From: Malachius bipustulatus
Lineage: Eukaryota; Arthropoda; Insecta; Coleoptera; Melyridae
DNA: 64,000 nt
Direction of reading: 5' to 3'
Assembly (NCBI GenBank): GCA_910589415.1
Contig: OU342630.1
Span: 44,114,012-44,178,011 of the forward strand
Position numbers and translations under genes: made by a program. Shown piece by piece: positions 13,061 through 23,813 of the stretch. Within the stretch, counting starts at the first letter, position 1. The number at the start of each line of letters is the position of its first letter. The notes beneath the pieces were generated by a model, which searched no databases, was not told the origin of the DNA, and was given only the letters and a program-made list of their open reading frames with translations.

Positions 13061-13438
13061 ATTGATGACGTGCAACTCAATATTATTCAAAATATGTGGT
13101 ATCAGCATGACGGTGCACCACCACATAGAGGAAGACAAGTTGCTGCTTGGCTAAATGAACATTTCCCGAATAAATGGATAGGTCAAGGAGGTCCAATATC
13201 ATGGCCACATCGTTCTCCCGATCTGAATCCTCTGGATTTTTATTTATGGGGACACATGAAGCAGCTGGTCTACCATGTTGAAATCGCTACCCATCAGCAG
13301 TTACTTGAAAGAATTCAAGATGCAGCTAACCAAATAAGAAATGATCCAAATCTCATTCTTCGAGTGACCGAATCTTTAGTTCGTCGATGTGAGGCTTGCA
13401 TTCAAGCTGAGGGTGGACATTTCGAACAATTTTTATAG
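13061..13438 (+). pseudogene. C-terminal half of a DDE_3-type transposase (copy 3, in element B)
   Basis: An uninterrupted frame of about 125 codons begins inside the inverted-repeat junction and ends at the natural stop at 13438. Visible motifs are MWYQHDGAPPHRGRQVAAWL (second catalytic aspartate), WPHRSPDLNPLDFYLWGHMK (third catalytic region) and a basic/helical C-terminus ending GGHFEQFL. The N-terminal HTH and the first catalytic aspartate block are absent. They would have lain upstream, where the inverted duplication of the 3' end now sits. The first in-frame methionine-like start is a GTG at 13070, so this is a truncated gene and not an independent one. It is better preserved than copies 1 and 2. 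Confidence 0.8.
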
Positions 13439-13489
13439 TCTTAAGTTTGGTGATTATCATTTAATTTAAATTTTTATTGTTGATTGTTA

Positions 13490-14083
13490 AAGTAGAAGTG
13501 ACGTGCGTAGAATATGCAAATGAGGTCATTAATCACNNNNNNNNNNNNNNNNNNNNNNNNNNNNNNNNNNNNNNNNNNNNNNNNNNNNNNNNNNNNNNNN
13601 NNNNNNNNNNNNNNNNNNNNNNNNNNNNNNNNNNNNNNNNNNNNNNNNNNNNNNNNNNNNNNNNNNNNNNNNNNNNNNNNNNNNNNNNNNNNNNNNNNNN
13701 NNNNNNNNNNNNNNNNNNNNNNNNNNNNNNNNNNNNNNNNNNNNNNNNNNNNNNNNNNNNNNNNNNNNNNNNNNNNNNNNNNNNNNNNNNNNNNNNNNNN
13801 NNNNNNNNNNNNNNNNNNNNNNNNNNNNNNNNNNNNNNNNNNNNNNNNNNNNNNNNNNNNNNNNNNNNNNNNNNNNNNNNNNNNNNNNNNNNNNNNNNNN
13901 NNNNNNNNNNNNNNNNNNNNNNNNNNNNNNNNNNNNNNNNNNNNNNNNNNNNNNNNNNNNNNNNNNNNNNNNNNNNNNNNNNNNNNNNNNNNNNNNNNNN
14001 NNNNNNNNNNNNNNNNNNNNNNNNNNNNNNNNNNNNGTGATTAATGACCTTATTTGCATATTCTACGCACGTCACTTCTACTT
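13490..14083. mobile_element. Nested inverted-repeat element whose interior is the assembly gap
   Basis: Left TIR 13490-13536 (AAGTAGAAGTGACGTGCGTA...) and right TIR 14037-14083 are inverted copies with one mismatch in 47 bases. GTTA flanks both sides (13486-13489 and 14084-14087), consistent with a 4-bp target duplication. Removing the insertion rejoins element B's arm (GATTGTTAATAAAGG). Everything between the TIRs is N, so the element's length and content are unknown. Confidence 0.7.
13537..14036. other. Assembly gap (500 N)
   Basis: A run of exactly 500 N, probably a placeholder of fixed length. The gap sits exactly between two inverted 47-bp repeats, the kind of hairpin that breaks assembly. 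Any open frame across it is meaningless. Confidence 0.98.
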
Positions 14084-14590
14084 GTTAATAAAGGTTAAAT
14101 GCTTGTAACTTCTAAACAAAAACGAATCGGACCCACGTTTATTAAAAAAAATATGTTTAAAATCAAGCAACCTACCATCTGTCAAAGTTTGTCATAGAGC
14201 TTGTAGAACCCCCTGTATAGTACAGTCATTTGGTGTTCAAAAAGAGGGTTACCTACCTGGAAAGTTTTCCGGGAGTTTTGAAAATTGGTGACTTTATAGA
14301 TTGCGACGCGCTCTTTTAGAAATTTTACTTTGCCACCTCGGATCTTTGCCGCTCACGCCTCCATATTGAAAAAATGGCGTCCAAAAACAGTTTTTTAACA
14401 ATATCTTCTTTCCGACTCATTTTACGATGAAAATATTTATGTAATAAATTAAACTAGAGAAAATTTCCTACAATTTATGTAATAATCTTTTTTTCGTAAA
14501 ATCAATAGTTTCAGCGTACGAGAGCCACAAATCAAGATACATCCACACCAACACGTGTTGTTCGTATACTAACGAAAAATGTGAAAAACT

Positions 14591-15599
14591 GTGTCACAAG
14601 ATAAATTCCTAGGCAACGATGCAAACAAGAAACGCCTCATTGAAATGTTGAAGACAAAATTTGAACCTGCGAACTTCATGGTCAAGAAAGCCAATAAGGA
14701 AGATGCGGATACTCTAATAGTCAATACGACAATCAATATTTCATCTACAGTTGATTCCGTAATAGTTGTCGGCGAAGGCGTAGATCTTCTTATTCTCTTG
14801 GCTCTATCTACGCGTTCAAACATTACATATATATTTTCAAACCAGGAAAAGGAAAAATTTCGCAACAAATAGATTCAACAAGTGTCATAGATATAAAATA
14901 GTCGCAGATGACATATTTTTCGTGCACGCTTTCAGTGGCTGTGATACAGCATCAGCACACTCTAATCAAGGAAAAATAAAATGTGCTAATGTACTCCGAA
15001 AAAAACGAGATTTAAACGAGCTTGTCCAGGTATTCAAAAACCAAAATGCCGATCAATAAGAGATCATTGCTGAAGCTGGGGAATGCTTCCCCTTGCATTG
15101 TATGGTAACAGTGGCATAAAAAGTATGTCGTTAAACAACTATAGATATACATGCTTCACAAAATCAGCATATAAAAATAAATTTAATATTACATCGCTGC
15201 TACCTACAGAAGCAACAGCACGACAACATTAGTTCTGAGCCTATCACCAGGTTCAACTGCAGTGGAATGGAGTTGAAAAAATGCAGGGCTATGGAAATGG
15301 AAAAAAAGGAAGAATGGGCTAATTCCTGTCACCACGCTCGAGTCCCCAGCTCCGGAAACCTTGTTAAAATTTATTTCTTGCAAATGCAAAAAGGGATGTC
15401 GGGGAGCCTGCGTGGATGCAGAAAGGCTGGATTAAAGTGCTCCGTTATATGCACGAATTGCAATGGTACGTGTGATAATTCGAAAATTACACTAGAAGAT
15501 AGCGATGAAGAAGAAGAAACAGAGACTATTTTCGAGCAAACATATGACGAAATTAACCCTTTCACTACTGATGTCCATGATCATGTACATAATATTTAG
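14591..15599 (+). pseudogene. Decayed PIN-like plus CXC (tesmin/TSO1-like) protein of element C
   Basis: Segment 1 (14591-14872, open) reads QDKFLGNDANKKRLIEML, then IVVGEGVDLLILLAL. This matches a family of uncharacterised PIN/FEN-nuclease-like proteins common in insect and cnidarian genomes, from memory of the family. Segment 2 near 14919-14951 gives FVHAFSGCDTASA, a hallmark of the same family. Segment 3 (15410-15478) gives CRKAGLKCSVICTNCNGTC, a cysteine-rich CXC repeat that in other proteins binds DNA with zinc. An acidic tail (DSDEEEETET) follows and the frame ends at 15599. Stops and frameshifts between segments show it is dead. Whether this protein is a transposase, an accessory factor or captured cargo is not known to me. 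Confidence 0.65.
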
Positions 15600-16432
15600 A
15601 GACTGATAAAGAGAAAGAAAATCAAATACACTAACCAATCTCAATTTGTACATGATCTTGGACATCTATTTATTCATTTCTCGCAGTATCAACGCCATCT
15701 GTGAGTTATATTGATAAGTTTCCTCAAAAATAAAAATAAACATGGCCGAGTTTGCTAGTGCTTTATCAGGTAAGTTGCTCTCAATATTTATCTTTTTTTT
15801 CCTATTTTTATATTAGTTCTATTTAATTTTATGACTTTAATCGACTTTATGATTGTTAAACCAAAGTAATAATTGATTATTTCAACCATATGTGTAGAAA
15901 AACCAATTATATATCATCACATTCATGAATGTCCATGATCATGTACAAATAGATTCAAAGGTAATTTTTCACAAATTTATGTTGTCCATGATCATGGACA
16001 AACAGAGTGAGAGGATAATTTGTAGCACTTCATTACATGGAGTAGGTATATTGAAAGTAATGTGAATTTAGTTATGTCTAAAAAGCTTCAGCTACTTATA
16101 TCTTCAAAAATATCTATATATAAATGTCAAGTGCATTTGTGTTTGAGCAAAACCAGAAATTGTTTCAGAACTTTCCACCTAAAATAATCGGTGTACCTAC
16201 ATGAGTTAATTTTCTTTTTTTTTATTTGTTTTTTTTTGTTATTTTGTAAAATTGTATTATTTTTATTTTTTCAAATGGATATTGAATGTTATGTTTAATA
16301 AAGTTTTTATAAACGAATTTAGATTCTTTGCATTAAAAAAAATCATCCAAAACGTGTCGAAACAAATTTATAAATAAGCCAACTAAAAAACTGAAAATGA
16401 TAGTTCACTCAATTTGTACATGATCGTGGACA
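15572..16432. promoter_or_regulatory. Five dispersed copies of an 18-bp palindromic site
   Basis: Copies lie at 15572-15589, 15647-15664, 15930-15947, 15983-16000 and 16415-16432. The 15983 copy, TGTCCATGATCATGGACA, is a perfect palindrome. The others differ from it at one or two bases (TGTACATGATC or ATCATGTACA halves). Copies 2 and 4-5 also share the flank AATTTGTACATGAT or its kin. They lie just after and overlapping the end of the PIN/CXC reading frame. This spacing and symmetry suggest binding sites for a dimeric protein, perhaps the element's own. That is inference. Confidence 0.7.
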
Positions 16433-17190
16433 ATTTTTTTTTCCATCAAGGAAATATTCAAAAAAAAAAAAATATTTTCCCATTTCTATGATCTAATGGA
16501 ACTAAAGTCTTATGAAAAAATTTTTTTTTGCCACCAGAAAATCTCCTGGTAGTGAAAGGGTTGAAACAAAAGGATTACAATGAAGCTGATGATCCCATCG
16601 CGGATGTCGTGAGAGAAAGGTCTATATATCTATGACATTTCGCTCGGTACTGAAGATGATGAACTCGCAAAACCTGGCCGATCAAGGATAGCGAAGCGAA
16701 GAAGAATGCGTAAAATTTTGTAATAGTGCATTACAAGTGGCCTACTGGGGATACCACACCAAAAAAACGCGCCAATTACTCATGGTGGTGTCTAAATAAG
16801 TTATTTAGCCAAAACGCATGTTTGAGTGGACTTTGTGGCGCTCGTAAGCAAAAACTATTGATTCTACAAAAATAAAGGTTACTACATAAATTGTAGGAAA
16901 TTTTCTCTAGTTTAATTTATTACATAAATATTTTCATCGTAAAATGAGTCGGAAAGAAGATATTGTTAAAAAAATGTTTTTGGACGCCATTTTTTCAATA
17001 TGGCGGCGCGAGCGGCAAAGGATCCGAGGTGGCAAAGTAAAATTTCGAAAAGAGCACGTCGAAATCTATAAAATCACCATAATTTTCAAAACTCCCGGAA
17101 AACTTTCCAGGTAAAACTACCAAATGACTGGACTAATATGGGCATAAAAAATATTCTGAACAACTTTTTCTAATAACTTTTTTTCGATAT

Positions 17191-20100
17191 CTCTAACGCG
17201 AAACAAAATATTTAAAATCGGCGGCCCTATTTGTCAATTCGTAGCAGGCTGAGCTTAAAATTCTGAATTCGGTGAAGTGTCTTAAAAATAGGACCCATCA
17301 CCACTTATGACTGTGCGAATTTTCAAATCTATAGGAATTCATTTAAATATCTAAAATATGGGGGTGTCTTCATCTTAAATGCGACACCTGTATAAGAGAC
17401 ATTTTTTGAGAAAGTTGAAAAATTCTTTTTTATTTAAATCGTACTTTTTTAATAAAAGCATCCCAAAGCGGTCAAAGATTTTGAGCTCATTAGCTAAGTA
17501 CTTATACTAAAATAAAGTAAATCCTACAGGGACTAGAATTTCAATTTTGGTGGAAATAGCGTGTAGGTTTAATTTCTCATTTTTTCTTTAAAAATTCGAG
17601 AGTCCCGTCGTATTTTCATCATAAACCTAGTGTTGATGCAATTTACCCCATGCAGAGCTTATTTGGAAGTTTCTTCCAAAGTACTTTGAAAAAGTGTTCT
17701 ATAGGTATTTTCCCAAAAATGTATGTATTGGTTTCTTGTTATTTGACCTCAAATACTTACGTTAGAGCACAAAAAATTTTTTAGCTTCGGCTATCTAGCT
17801 ATAAGTCGATTTGAATTGAACTTAATATATTCATAAAAAAAATCTCTTTGTTCTTATTAGCTTTCATTTTGGCAAGAACTATTTTTTTTTGAAAAAGAAA
17901 AAGTTTGGGAGTTTATTTTAGTTATTTAGTATACTTTTTGCTTAGAATAATAATCCCTTTATCGATTCCTAAGGTATTCTTTATACAATAATTTTTGCAC
18001 CCGAGAAGGGGGCGGCATCCACCCGCAGGGCAAAAGCGCAAGTCGGCACTATGTTACTTTTATTTGCTACTTGAGGTACCCTCTAACTACTAAGGTATCA
18101 GTTTTCAAGCAAATCGATGAAGGTTTAAACTTTTTCTAGGGCAGAGCCCTGAGTGACTACTAAAAAGAAACTTCAAGAAAAATGTTGAAGGATTTGGGGT
18201 AAAAAATAGATTGAAAAAAAGTTGTCAATTGTCAATATATTTACAGATCCATACAAAATCTGAATGATCATCACCTTTTAAGAAAAAATAAGTTAAGATG
18301 TAAGAGCCTTTTTTTTCCTAATAAGAGAATTGGATTGGCATTTTCCTTCATTCCGTGTAGCAAGTTTAAAGACTTCAGAATTTTTATAGCTCATTTAAAA
18401 ATGACCTCAATTGGCTAGTTGAAGAGTAATGTTAATTTAAAAAACTTAAAAATGATCAGTTGTTTATTGCATAAGTGCAAATAAGGCACAAAGAAAAATT
18501 TAAACACGAGACCGGAGGTCCGAGTATTTGAAAGTTTCTGCAGTGTCTTTTTTATTTGTCAATAAGACGCAAATGTAATACATTTTGTCCACAACAAAAA
18601 TAATTATGCAACAACCCACTTTAATATATTTTTTAAATTTAAAAGTTTGTACTTATCCAAATACTACCAAAATACGACTCAAAACAGCATATAATTATTG
18701 TGGCCTGATATGTCGGTTGTGGAATTTTTTTTGCACACACTATACACTACTTGTATCTAGAGTACCTTGATATAAAATGATGATAAATATTAAAGAGTCC
18801 GGAAGCTAATCTCTCAAAGAGAGCAGGCTATCTCTTTTAAAATTTTAATTTTAAACAATCTTTTTACATATTTTTCCCAAGCATGTACGCATTACGCATT
18901 TGTGTCTTCAATGCCACTAAAAACGTATAACCAACTTAGACACGAGAAAGTAACTACTGAAACGTAAAAAGAGACGTCCGAGGAAGATGACACTAACCTT
19001 CCGTACTCTTAAGCAATAAAAATCTGTCAATGTCCAGGTACTCTACTTTGTATCTACAATATTTATCAAAAACTGTCATGACATGGATTTTTTTAGTATA
19101 ATACTGGAAAAATAGTTTTTTCTTTAAAATTGTAAAACAAAAGTGGGCTTTTTAGAAAATCAATTCAAATTTCAAAAGCAACATTTTTTCCCATATTTCG
19201 TGTCATCATTTTAATGATACAACAGTACCTACGTTTACTTTCAAAGTTGCGTAACTTATTACAATGTTGTATATTAAAAAAAATTAACTAAACCTATTAT
19301 TAAATACATTGTTATTTATTTATAAGTACATTTTATGTGCAAAAATAATTTATTTATTATTTCACCATTTACCATACTCATGTTATTATTTTCAAAGTTC
19401 ACAAATTTTGTCACATTTTTTATCATCGATGAAGACATTAAAAAAATACAATTAAAAGTACTAATAAAAATAAAAACATTAATAAAGAGTTTTACTTCCA
19501 CTTGTTTCCTGAAAAAAATTTGACTGCTCTGTATTTTAGTTACATCCACCATTTTTATTGCCATAAACCTTCCACACATAATATGTTCTTCAAAATGAAG
19601 TATTTTTTTGCAAAATCACATTATGTCTGAGATTCTATAAAACTGTAAACAATCAGAATATTTCATTTTACAATAATTGTACAGATTCAATTATTATAGA
19701 ATACATTTGAAAGATGTTAGGACGTAACCACCAGAGCAACAATATCAAGATATTTAGTAATTATTACAATAATGAGCCACACACAATCATTTAGAAATGA
19801 AACTGATAAGTAAGTTAAACAAACATACATTATTATAATATGTATAACTATTTTAACAAAGGAATCACATTATTATTATTATATACAGCTCCCATAAAAT
19901 AGATCCCTAAATAATTCACTAAAATTATCTACATAATTTCTAATTAATTTTCTGTAGTGAAAAAACTGTATCTACTCCACCAATTTTGTACAATTTTCTA
20001 TATCTAAATGATTTGTTAGAATCAATCAAATGAATTACATTTTCTTACTGACTGTCCTGGCCAAGGATCACACAAAAAATCAGGTTGGAAGATCGCAAAA

Positions 20101-21370
20101 AGCTATACAAAATTATTGGAATAAAAATATGTATTAGTATTTTTTCATTAATATTAGACAACAATGAAACTCGCGTAACATTGGCTGCCATTATATTTTG
20201 CAGAACTAATGGCAGCCAGTCATTTTCTTTCCCACCTCATTGTACGTGCCGAATACAGCCTCTGAGTAGATCTACATTTCCAAAATCTATTAGTATGTAT
20301 TTACGCTTTTTACATTGACCCCCTCCCAAGATAGGCAACTACAGATACTGAACTTGCTTAAATGGAATGCCAGTACCTTGTTGGCTGAATTATACTAGGT
20401 ATTGAATTTATTGAGTGGACAGGGCTAAAAGATTAGAATACAAAATGTAAACGAAAAAGATAAAGCGATAAATATCCCAGAACACTTGTCAGCAATGTTG
20501 CCTAAGTTGTAAATATTTAATTAATTTGTCATGACACAAGTTGCAAAATTGTCGCTTAGATAACATCCGTTTCAACTTGACAACATGCAGATTCTCAATT
20601 ATTTCTTAATGCACATCGGGTATCTACTCCCTTGTATTTCTACATGACTAGTGTAATGCAGCCAACATGGTATAATTTTCATACATTGTAAATTTAGAGT
20701 TTAGATGAGACAAATTGAAAGTAGAAAATATTGTTCTAAAAACAGTACAATTAATAACAAAATTATTAATATAAATAAATGACGATTGTAAATGAACATA
20801 CTCTTGTGACCCTTACTTTGCAGGAAGTGTGATTCGTTACTTATCATCAGTCATCACAATCCAAGCTTTCTTCTCAACTGGCAGTCAATTTATGACCTAA
20901 TATGACTTTTCTTTCATATAATTTTGCTAAACAAAAAGTATACATGATGTACTTATTTCCAAGCCAGATTAAAAGTCAAAATGTAATATACATCTGGTCA
21001 TATTTTGAATAATTGTGAGTCCCTATTTATAGCAGCATGAAGTACATCGACATTAATAATAATCGATTGCAGGAAAGTAATTAGCTGATTTGTCAGATAC
21101 TCTTACTTACTGATTTTAAATTATATAATTTGAAAATATGGCGAATATATTTCGAGGGTATCCTGCCAGAAGTGTGTAGTATTAACAAAAAAATTACTTT
21201 TTAGGAGCTGCACAAACATACAACCTTCTGGCAAATTCAATATGGTAATAATCGTTGATACGTCCAAGAAAAAATTATGTGATGAGAAAATTATGATACT
21301 TATTATTATCATCAAAGTTACCTCATAAAATGAAAATGGAGTACCTCGATTAAATGTTTGTTTCAGACAG
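17191..21370. other. AT-rich stretch, no genes recognised
   Basis: About 4.2 kb without a supportable gene. A slightly GC-richer patch at 18000-18140 (GAGAAGGGGGCGGCATCC) looks like old repeat debris. Near 20535-20550 ACACAAGTTGCAAAATTGTC resembles part of the 224-bp palindromic repeat. Open frames here are short and AT-driven. Confidence 0.45.
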
Positions 21371-21376
21371 TTTATT
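21371..21376 (-). terminator. Candidate polyadenylation signal of NAA10
   Basis: AATAAA on the minus strand, about 220 bases beyond the NAA10 stop codon and the first canonical hexamer downstream. A cleavage site would follow within about 30 bases towards 21340. Not confirmed. Confidence 0.35.
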
Positions 21377-21597
21377 TGCAGCAATTAGTATCAGGTCAAT
21401 ATTTCGTTAATACAGGGAATTTTAAAATCAGCGATTACCTGCCAGATAACTGAACTACTTTCCTGCAACTGAGCCCAAGTGACTTATAGCAACAATAAGT
21501 ATTTTCAGAATGAGCTATATCGGAATGAAGTTTCTTGGTATTCTGGTGTACAATGTACAAATACAAATGTACCTACATATATTTACATTTAGTTATA

Positions 21598-22137
21598 TTA
21601 AAGGTAATTAAAGTCTAATACTCCCAAGCTTACGTCATTATAGATGGCTTCATCTCGAAGTTTCAATTTCTTTGCAAATTCTGTAAGGTCTCTCCGCATC
21701 GAATATGCGTCTTCTCCGTCAGCATAATATTTAGGTTCTATTTCGACGGTTTCAAATTTTAGGCAATTCTTGTAGAGGTTTAGAGCTGCTCGATTACTTT
21801 TTCTCACATGTAATGATACATATTTGGCATCGAAGCATTCGATCATTGCCTCTGAAGCTTGATCCATCAACTTTTGTGCCAGGCCTAGCCTGCGGTGTGA
21901 CCGCTTAACAGCTAATGAGGTTATGTGACCGTGCTTGAGCTCTTCGTTGTCTTCTTCCATTTTCGCAAGTACGTATCCAACGATATTGCCTTTTTCGTCT
22001 TCAGCAACGTAGCTTAGTTGGGGCCAGCTCAGTCCGTGATAAAAATAGTATTTCATTTGATAATTCTCGGGTAAGCACAGCAAGTTGCAATGCTGCATGT
22101 TCATGAGGTCTTCTGGTCTCGCACATCGAATATTCAT
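21598..22137 (-). CDS. NAA10: N-alpha-acetyltransferase 10, NatA catalytic subunit
   Basis: A 179-residue protein, a GNAT-fold enzyme that transfers acetyl from acetyl-CoA to the N-termini of nascent proteins. It works with the NAA15 scaffold at the ribosome. The start [20 protein letters not shown] is the conserved NAA10 N-terminus. LPENY (22-26) carries the Glu24 seen in the family. [20 protein letters not shown] (71-90) includes the acetyl-CoA-binding RRLGLA loop. [16 protein letters not shown] (107-122) and YYADGEDAY (137-145) complete the core. The C-terminal tail after residue 150 is short and unlike the acidic tail of vertebrate NAA10. The coding region has no intron. A polypyrimidine-CAG acceptor at 22286-22288 suggests a 5'UTR intron, so this is probably the functional gene rather than a retrocopy. 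No stops or frameshifts. Confidence 0.93.
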   Translation of the reverse strand: MNIRCARPEDLMNMQHCNLLCLPENYQMKYYFYHGLSWPQLSYVAEDEKGNIVGYVLAKMEEDNEELKHGHITSLAVKRSHRRLGLAQKLMDQASEAMIECFDAKYVSLHVRKSNRAALNLYKNCLKFETVEIEPKYYADGEDAYSMRRDLTEFAKKLKLRDEAIYNDVSLGVLDFNYL

Positions 22138-22285
22138 TTTTGTTAGGTTTATTCCCTTCTAGGTCTTCGAACTCTGTTTCTGCCTTCACGGAGGTTGTCA
22201 ACTGCAGGGTTTTGCTGAGCTTGATTAAGAATTTCTCGAACAAACGCGAATCTGGAAATGATGAAGATCCACACTAAATACCAAC
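22138..22285 (-). other. NAA10: Probable NAA10 5'UTR with upstream splice acceptor
   Basis: On the minus strand TATATTTTTTTTCAG precedes GTTGGTATTTAG, an excellent 3' splice site. The exon starting at 22285 leads to the NAA10 ATG at 22137. A possible partner donor, GTG|GTAAGT, lies at 23008-23013, which would give an intron of about 0.7 kb. The donor is a guess. Confidence 0.45.
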
Positions 22286-22288
22286 CTG

Positions 22289-23065
22289 AAAAAAAATATA
22301 TGTGTAGTTGCAGCAGTGGTAGGACAGGTTGTGCTGAAGTGGCATTACTTATTACCTATTCCTATAACTACAATTAAACCAACTGTTATCACCAGTACTG
22401 AAAGTGCTCCTTGAATACATGAAATAATTGAGTCAAACATATTAAAGGCAACATTTATACATTAAAACGAAAATAACGCCGGTAATGAACTTCTTAGGAA
22501 CAATTTAAATACGCCATTTTGTAAGAATTCCTACGTTTAACATTCATTCCCAGCAAATAGAAATAATAGGTTATAGTGAGTAGGTAGGTATCAAGCGATA
22601 ATTTGAAGTAATATCTTACATCATTCAGAACTTTGTACTTTTGTTTGAATAGTAGCAAGTAATTCTCTAAACTTCACTCACCTTATCTTATAATTGATGT
22701 ACTTTTCTAGGGCAAAATTCAATTGATAATAATTAACAATAAGAAATAGTATAAATAATTTTTCTTTCTACTGCCCTTCAAACTTCAAATCAAATTATAG
22801 GAAAATTGATATCAAATCAAATCAATCAATTTCAAAAGTCATATCAAAATGAAATGATTTTACATACATGTCAGTTCGTAAAGTAAACTGTCAAATCAAT
22901 GACAAGTGACTAGGTGACCAAATCATCGACCTGTATGTACGTAGAATATAGAATATCCGGAAAGACTATAATTGCGTATGACTGGTGACCTCAACGGAAA
23001 TCCCTGAACTTACCACATTATAGAACATCGACAGTTATCAATCTAGACGTAAGCAGATCTGAACT
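22289..23065. other. Putative NAA10 intron/upstream region
   Basis: AT-rich, with no coding sequence seen. It would contain the intron and possibly the first exon and promoter of NAA10 on the minus strand. No core promoter motif can be asserted. Confidence 0.35.
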
Positions 23066-23112
23066 AATTTACGAGGCTCGTAAAATGTGTGCGGTTTTAC
23101 TAAATCAAGGTC

Positions 23113-23813
23113 GTTTTTTACTGATGCAGCTGGTGCAGCCACTGGTTTGAAACGTATTAAAGAATGACGTCACTAGTTTGATATGCAGGAAAATAAAGTT
23201 TTTGAACCGCTGTCATCAGTCATGTCATACTATTATTAAAATTACAATTAAATTCAAAGATCCTAACATTAGTTCATAACCTAACCATAAAATAACACTG
23301 AAAGACTGAAGAGGTTGAGATTGGCCACTTTTCAATTTTGTTCTACAATGTTCCGAATTCACTGTCACACTTATAACACCTTTGATTTGTTCGTTATCAC
23401 AGCTTTCATATTATAGAATAGAACATTTTGCATAAACATGATTTGCTGCATTTTTTTTTTATATTTAAAATACGGGAATAAACGGCCAATCTGCAGTATA
23501 ATTTACGTTAATTAATCTAGCAGTTATTAACAAAAGCCTACCTATCTTAGTTTAGGATATTGATGAGCCTTTTTATGTAGCCACGGTGTGCACGTGAATG
23601 TATGTATATTCACTTTTGGTCACCTTTCCCCGCTGAGCTGTCAAACTACCCTTTCTCCTATCTCAAAACGCTACTAACCGGTCTCGAAGATTGGTTCAAG
23701 CCACAATCAAACTGGTTAAATCGTTTTAGTTCGTGACGTCATTACTTGAACACAAAAATCCAATTTTTGGAACCAGAACGCAGCTGGTTACACACGCTGC
23801 ATCAGTAAAAAAC
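23113..23813. mobile_element. 701-bp MITE with GTTTTTTACTGATGCAGC ends
   Basis: The left end GTTTTTTACTGATGCAGC (23113-23130) is matched exactly by its complement at 23796-23813. A looser match of CTGG-rich sequence continues inwards. No target duplication is clear. The interior is non-coding. Confidence 0.6.

Larger units (their letters stand above)
12747..14217. mobile_element. Element B: fold-back Tc1/mariner-type element with inverted transposase 3' end
   Basis: The left arm (about 12747-13048) starts TACAGGGTATTCTACAAGC and is the inverted copy of the right side. The right side runs from about 13318 to 14217 (ending CTTGTAGAACCCCCTGTA) and is interrupted by a nested gap-containing element at 13490-14083. 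The arms include non-coding TIR plus about 120 bp of transposase C-terminal coding sequence, so the left arm carries that end in antisense. TA flanks both ends. It inserted into the right arm of element D. Confidence 0.75.
14223..17130. mobile_element. Element C: 2.9-kb DNA transposon with ~300-bp terminal inverted repeats
   Basis: The left TIR (14223-14531) starts CAGTCATTTGGT and the right TIR (about 16832-17130) ends ACCAAATGACTG. Matching internal blocks include GGAAAGTTTTCCGGGAGTTT, GCCACCTCGGATC, AATGGCGTCCAAAAACA and AAACTAGAGAAAATTTCC. TA flanks both ends (14221-14222 and near 17134). Between the TIRs are a decayed PIN-like/CXC protein (14591-15599), five copies of an 18-bp palindrome and a short second coding-like piece near 16560-16720 (KRRRM-type basic tail). 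It inserted next to element B inside element D. Confidence 0.8.
11814..17190. mobile_element. Element D: old DNA transposon whose right arm was split by two later insertions
   Basis: The left arm (about 11814-11935) reads TTAGAAAAAGTTGTTCAGAA, then TTGCCCATATACCTACC, then ATTTTCATGACAAAATTCGC. Its inverted partner is in two pieces: 12680-12747 (GCGAATTTTGTCATGAAAAT) and 17136-17190 (ATGGGCATAAAAAATATTC, AACAACTTTTTCTAATAAC). The break falls at a TA, and elements B and C fill the gap. Inside D is the dead transposase at 12057-12480 and a TAATAATAATAAAGTTTATTT-type segment near 12490 that may be the 3' end of an inserted retroposon. Confidence 0.65.

Noticed and set aside
13477..14075. Open frames of about 180 codons across the gap on both strands
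   Set aside because: They consist of N; only the short TIR ends are real sequence.
19316..21384. Several 60-90-codon ORFs on both strands
   Set aside because: Hydrophobic or lysine/isoleucine-rich frames expected from AT-rich DNA; no splice or family support.
22001..22243. 80-codon minus-strand ORF overlapping the NAA10 start
   Set aside because: Out-of-frame shadow of NAA10 and its 5'UTR.
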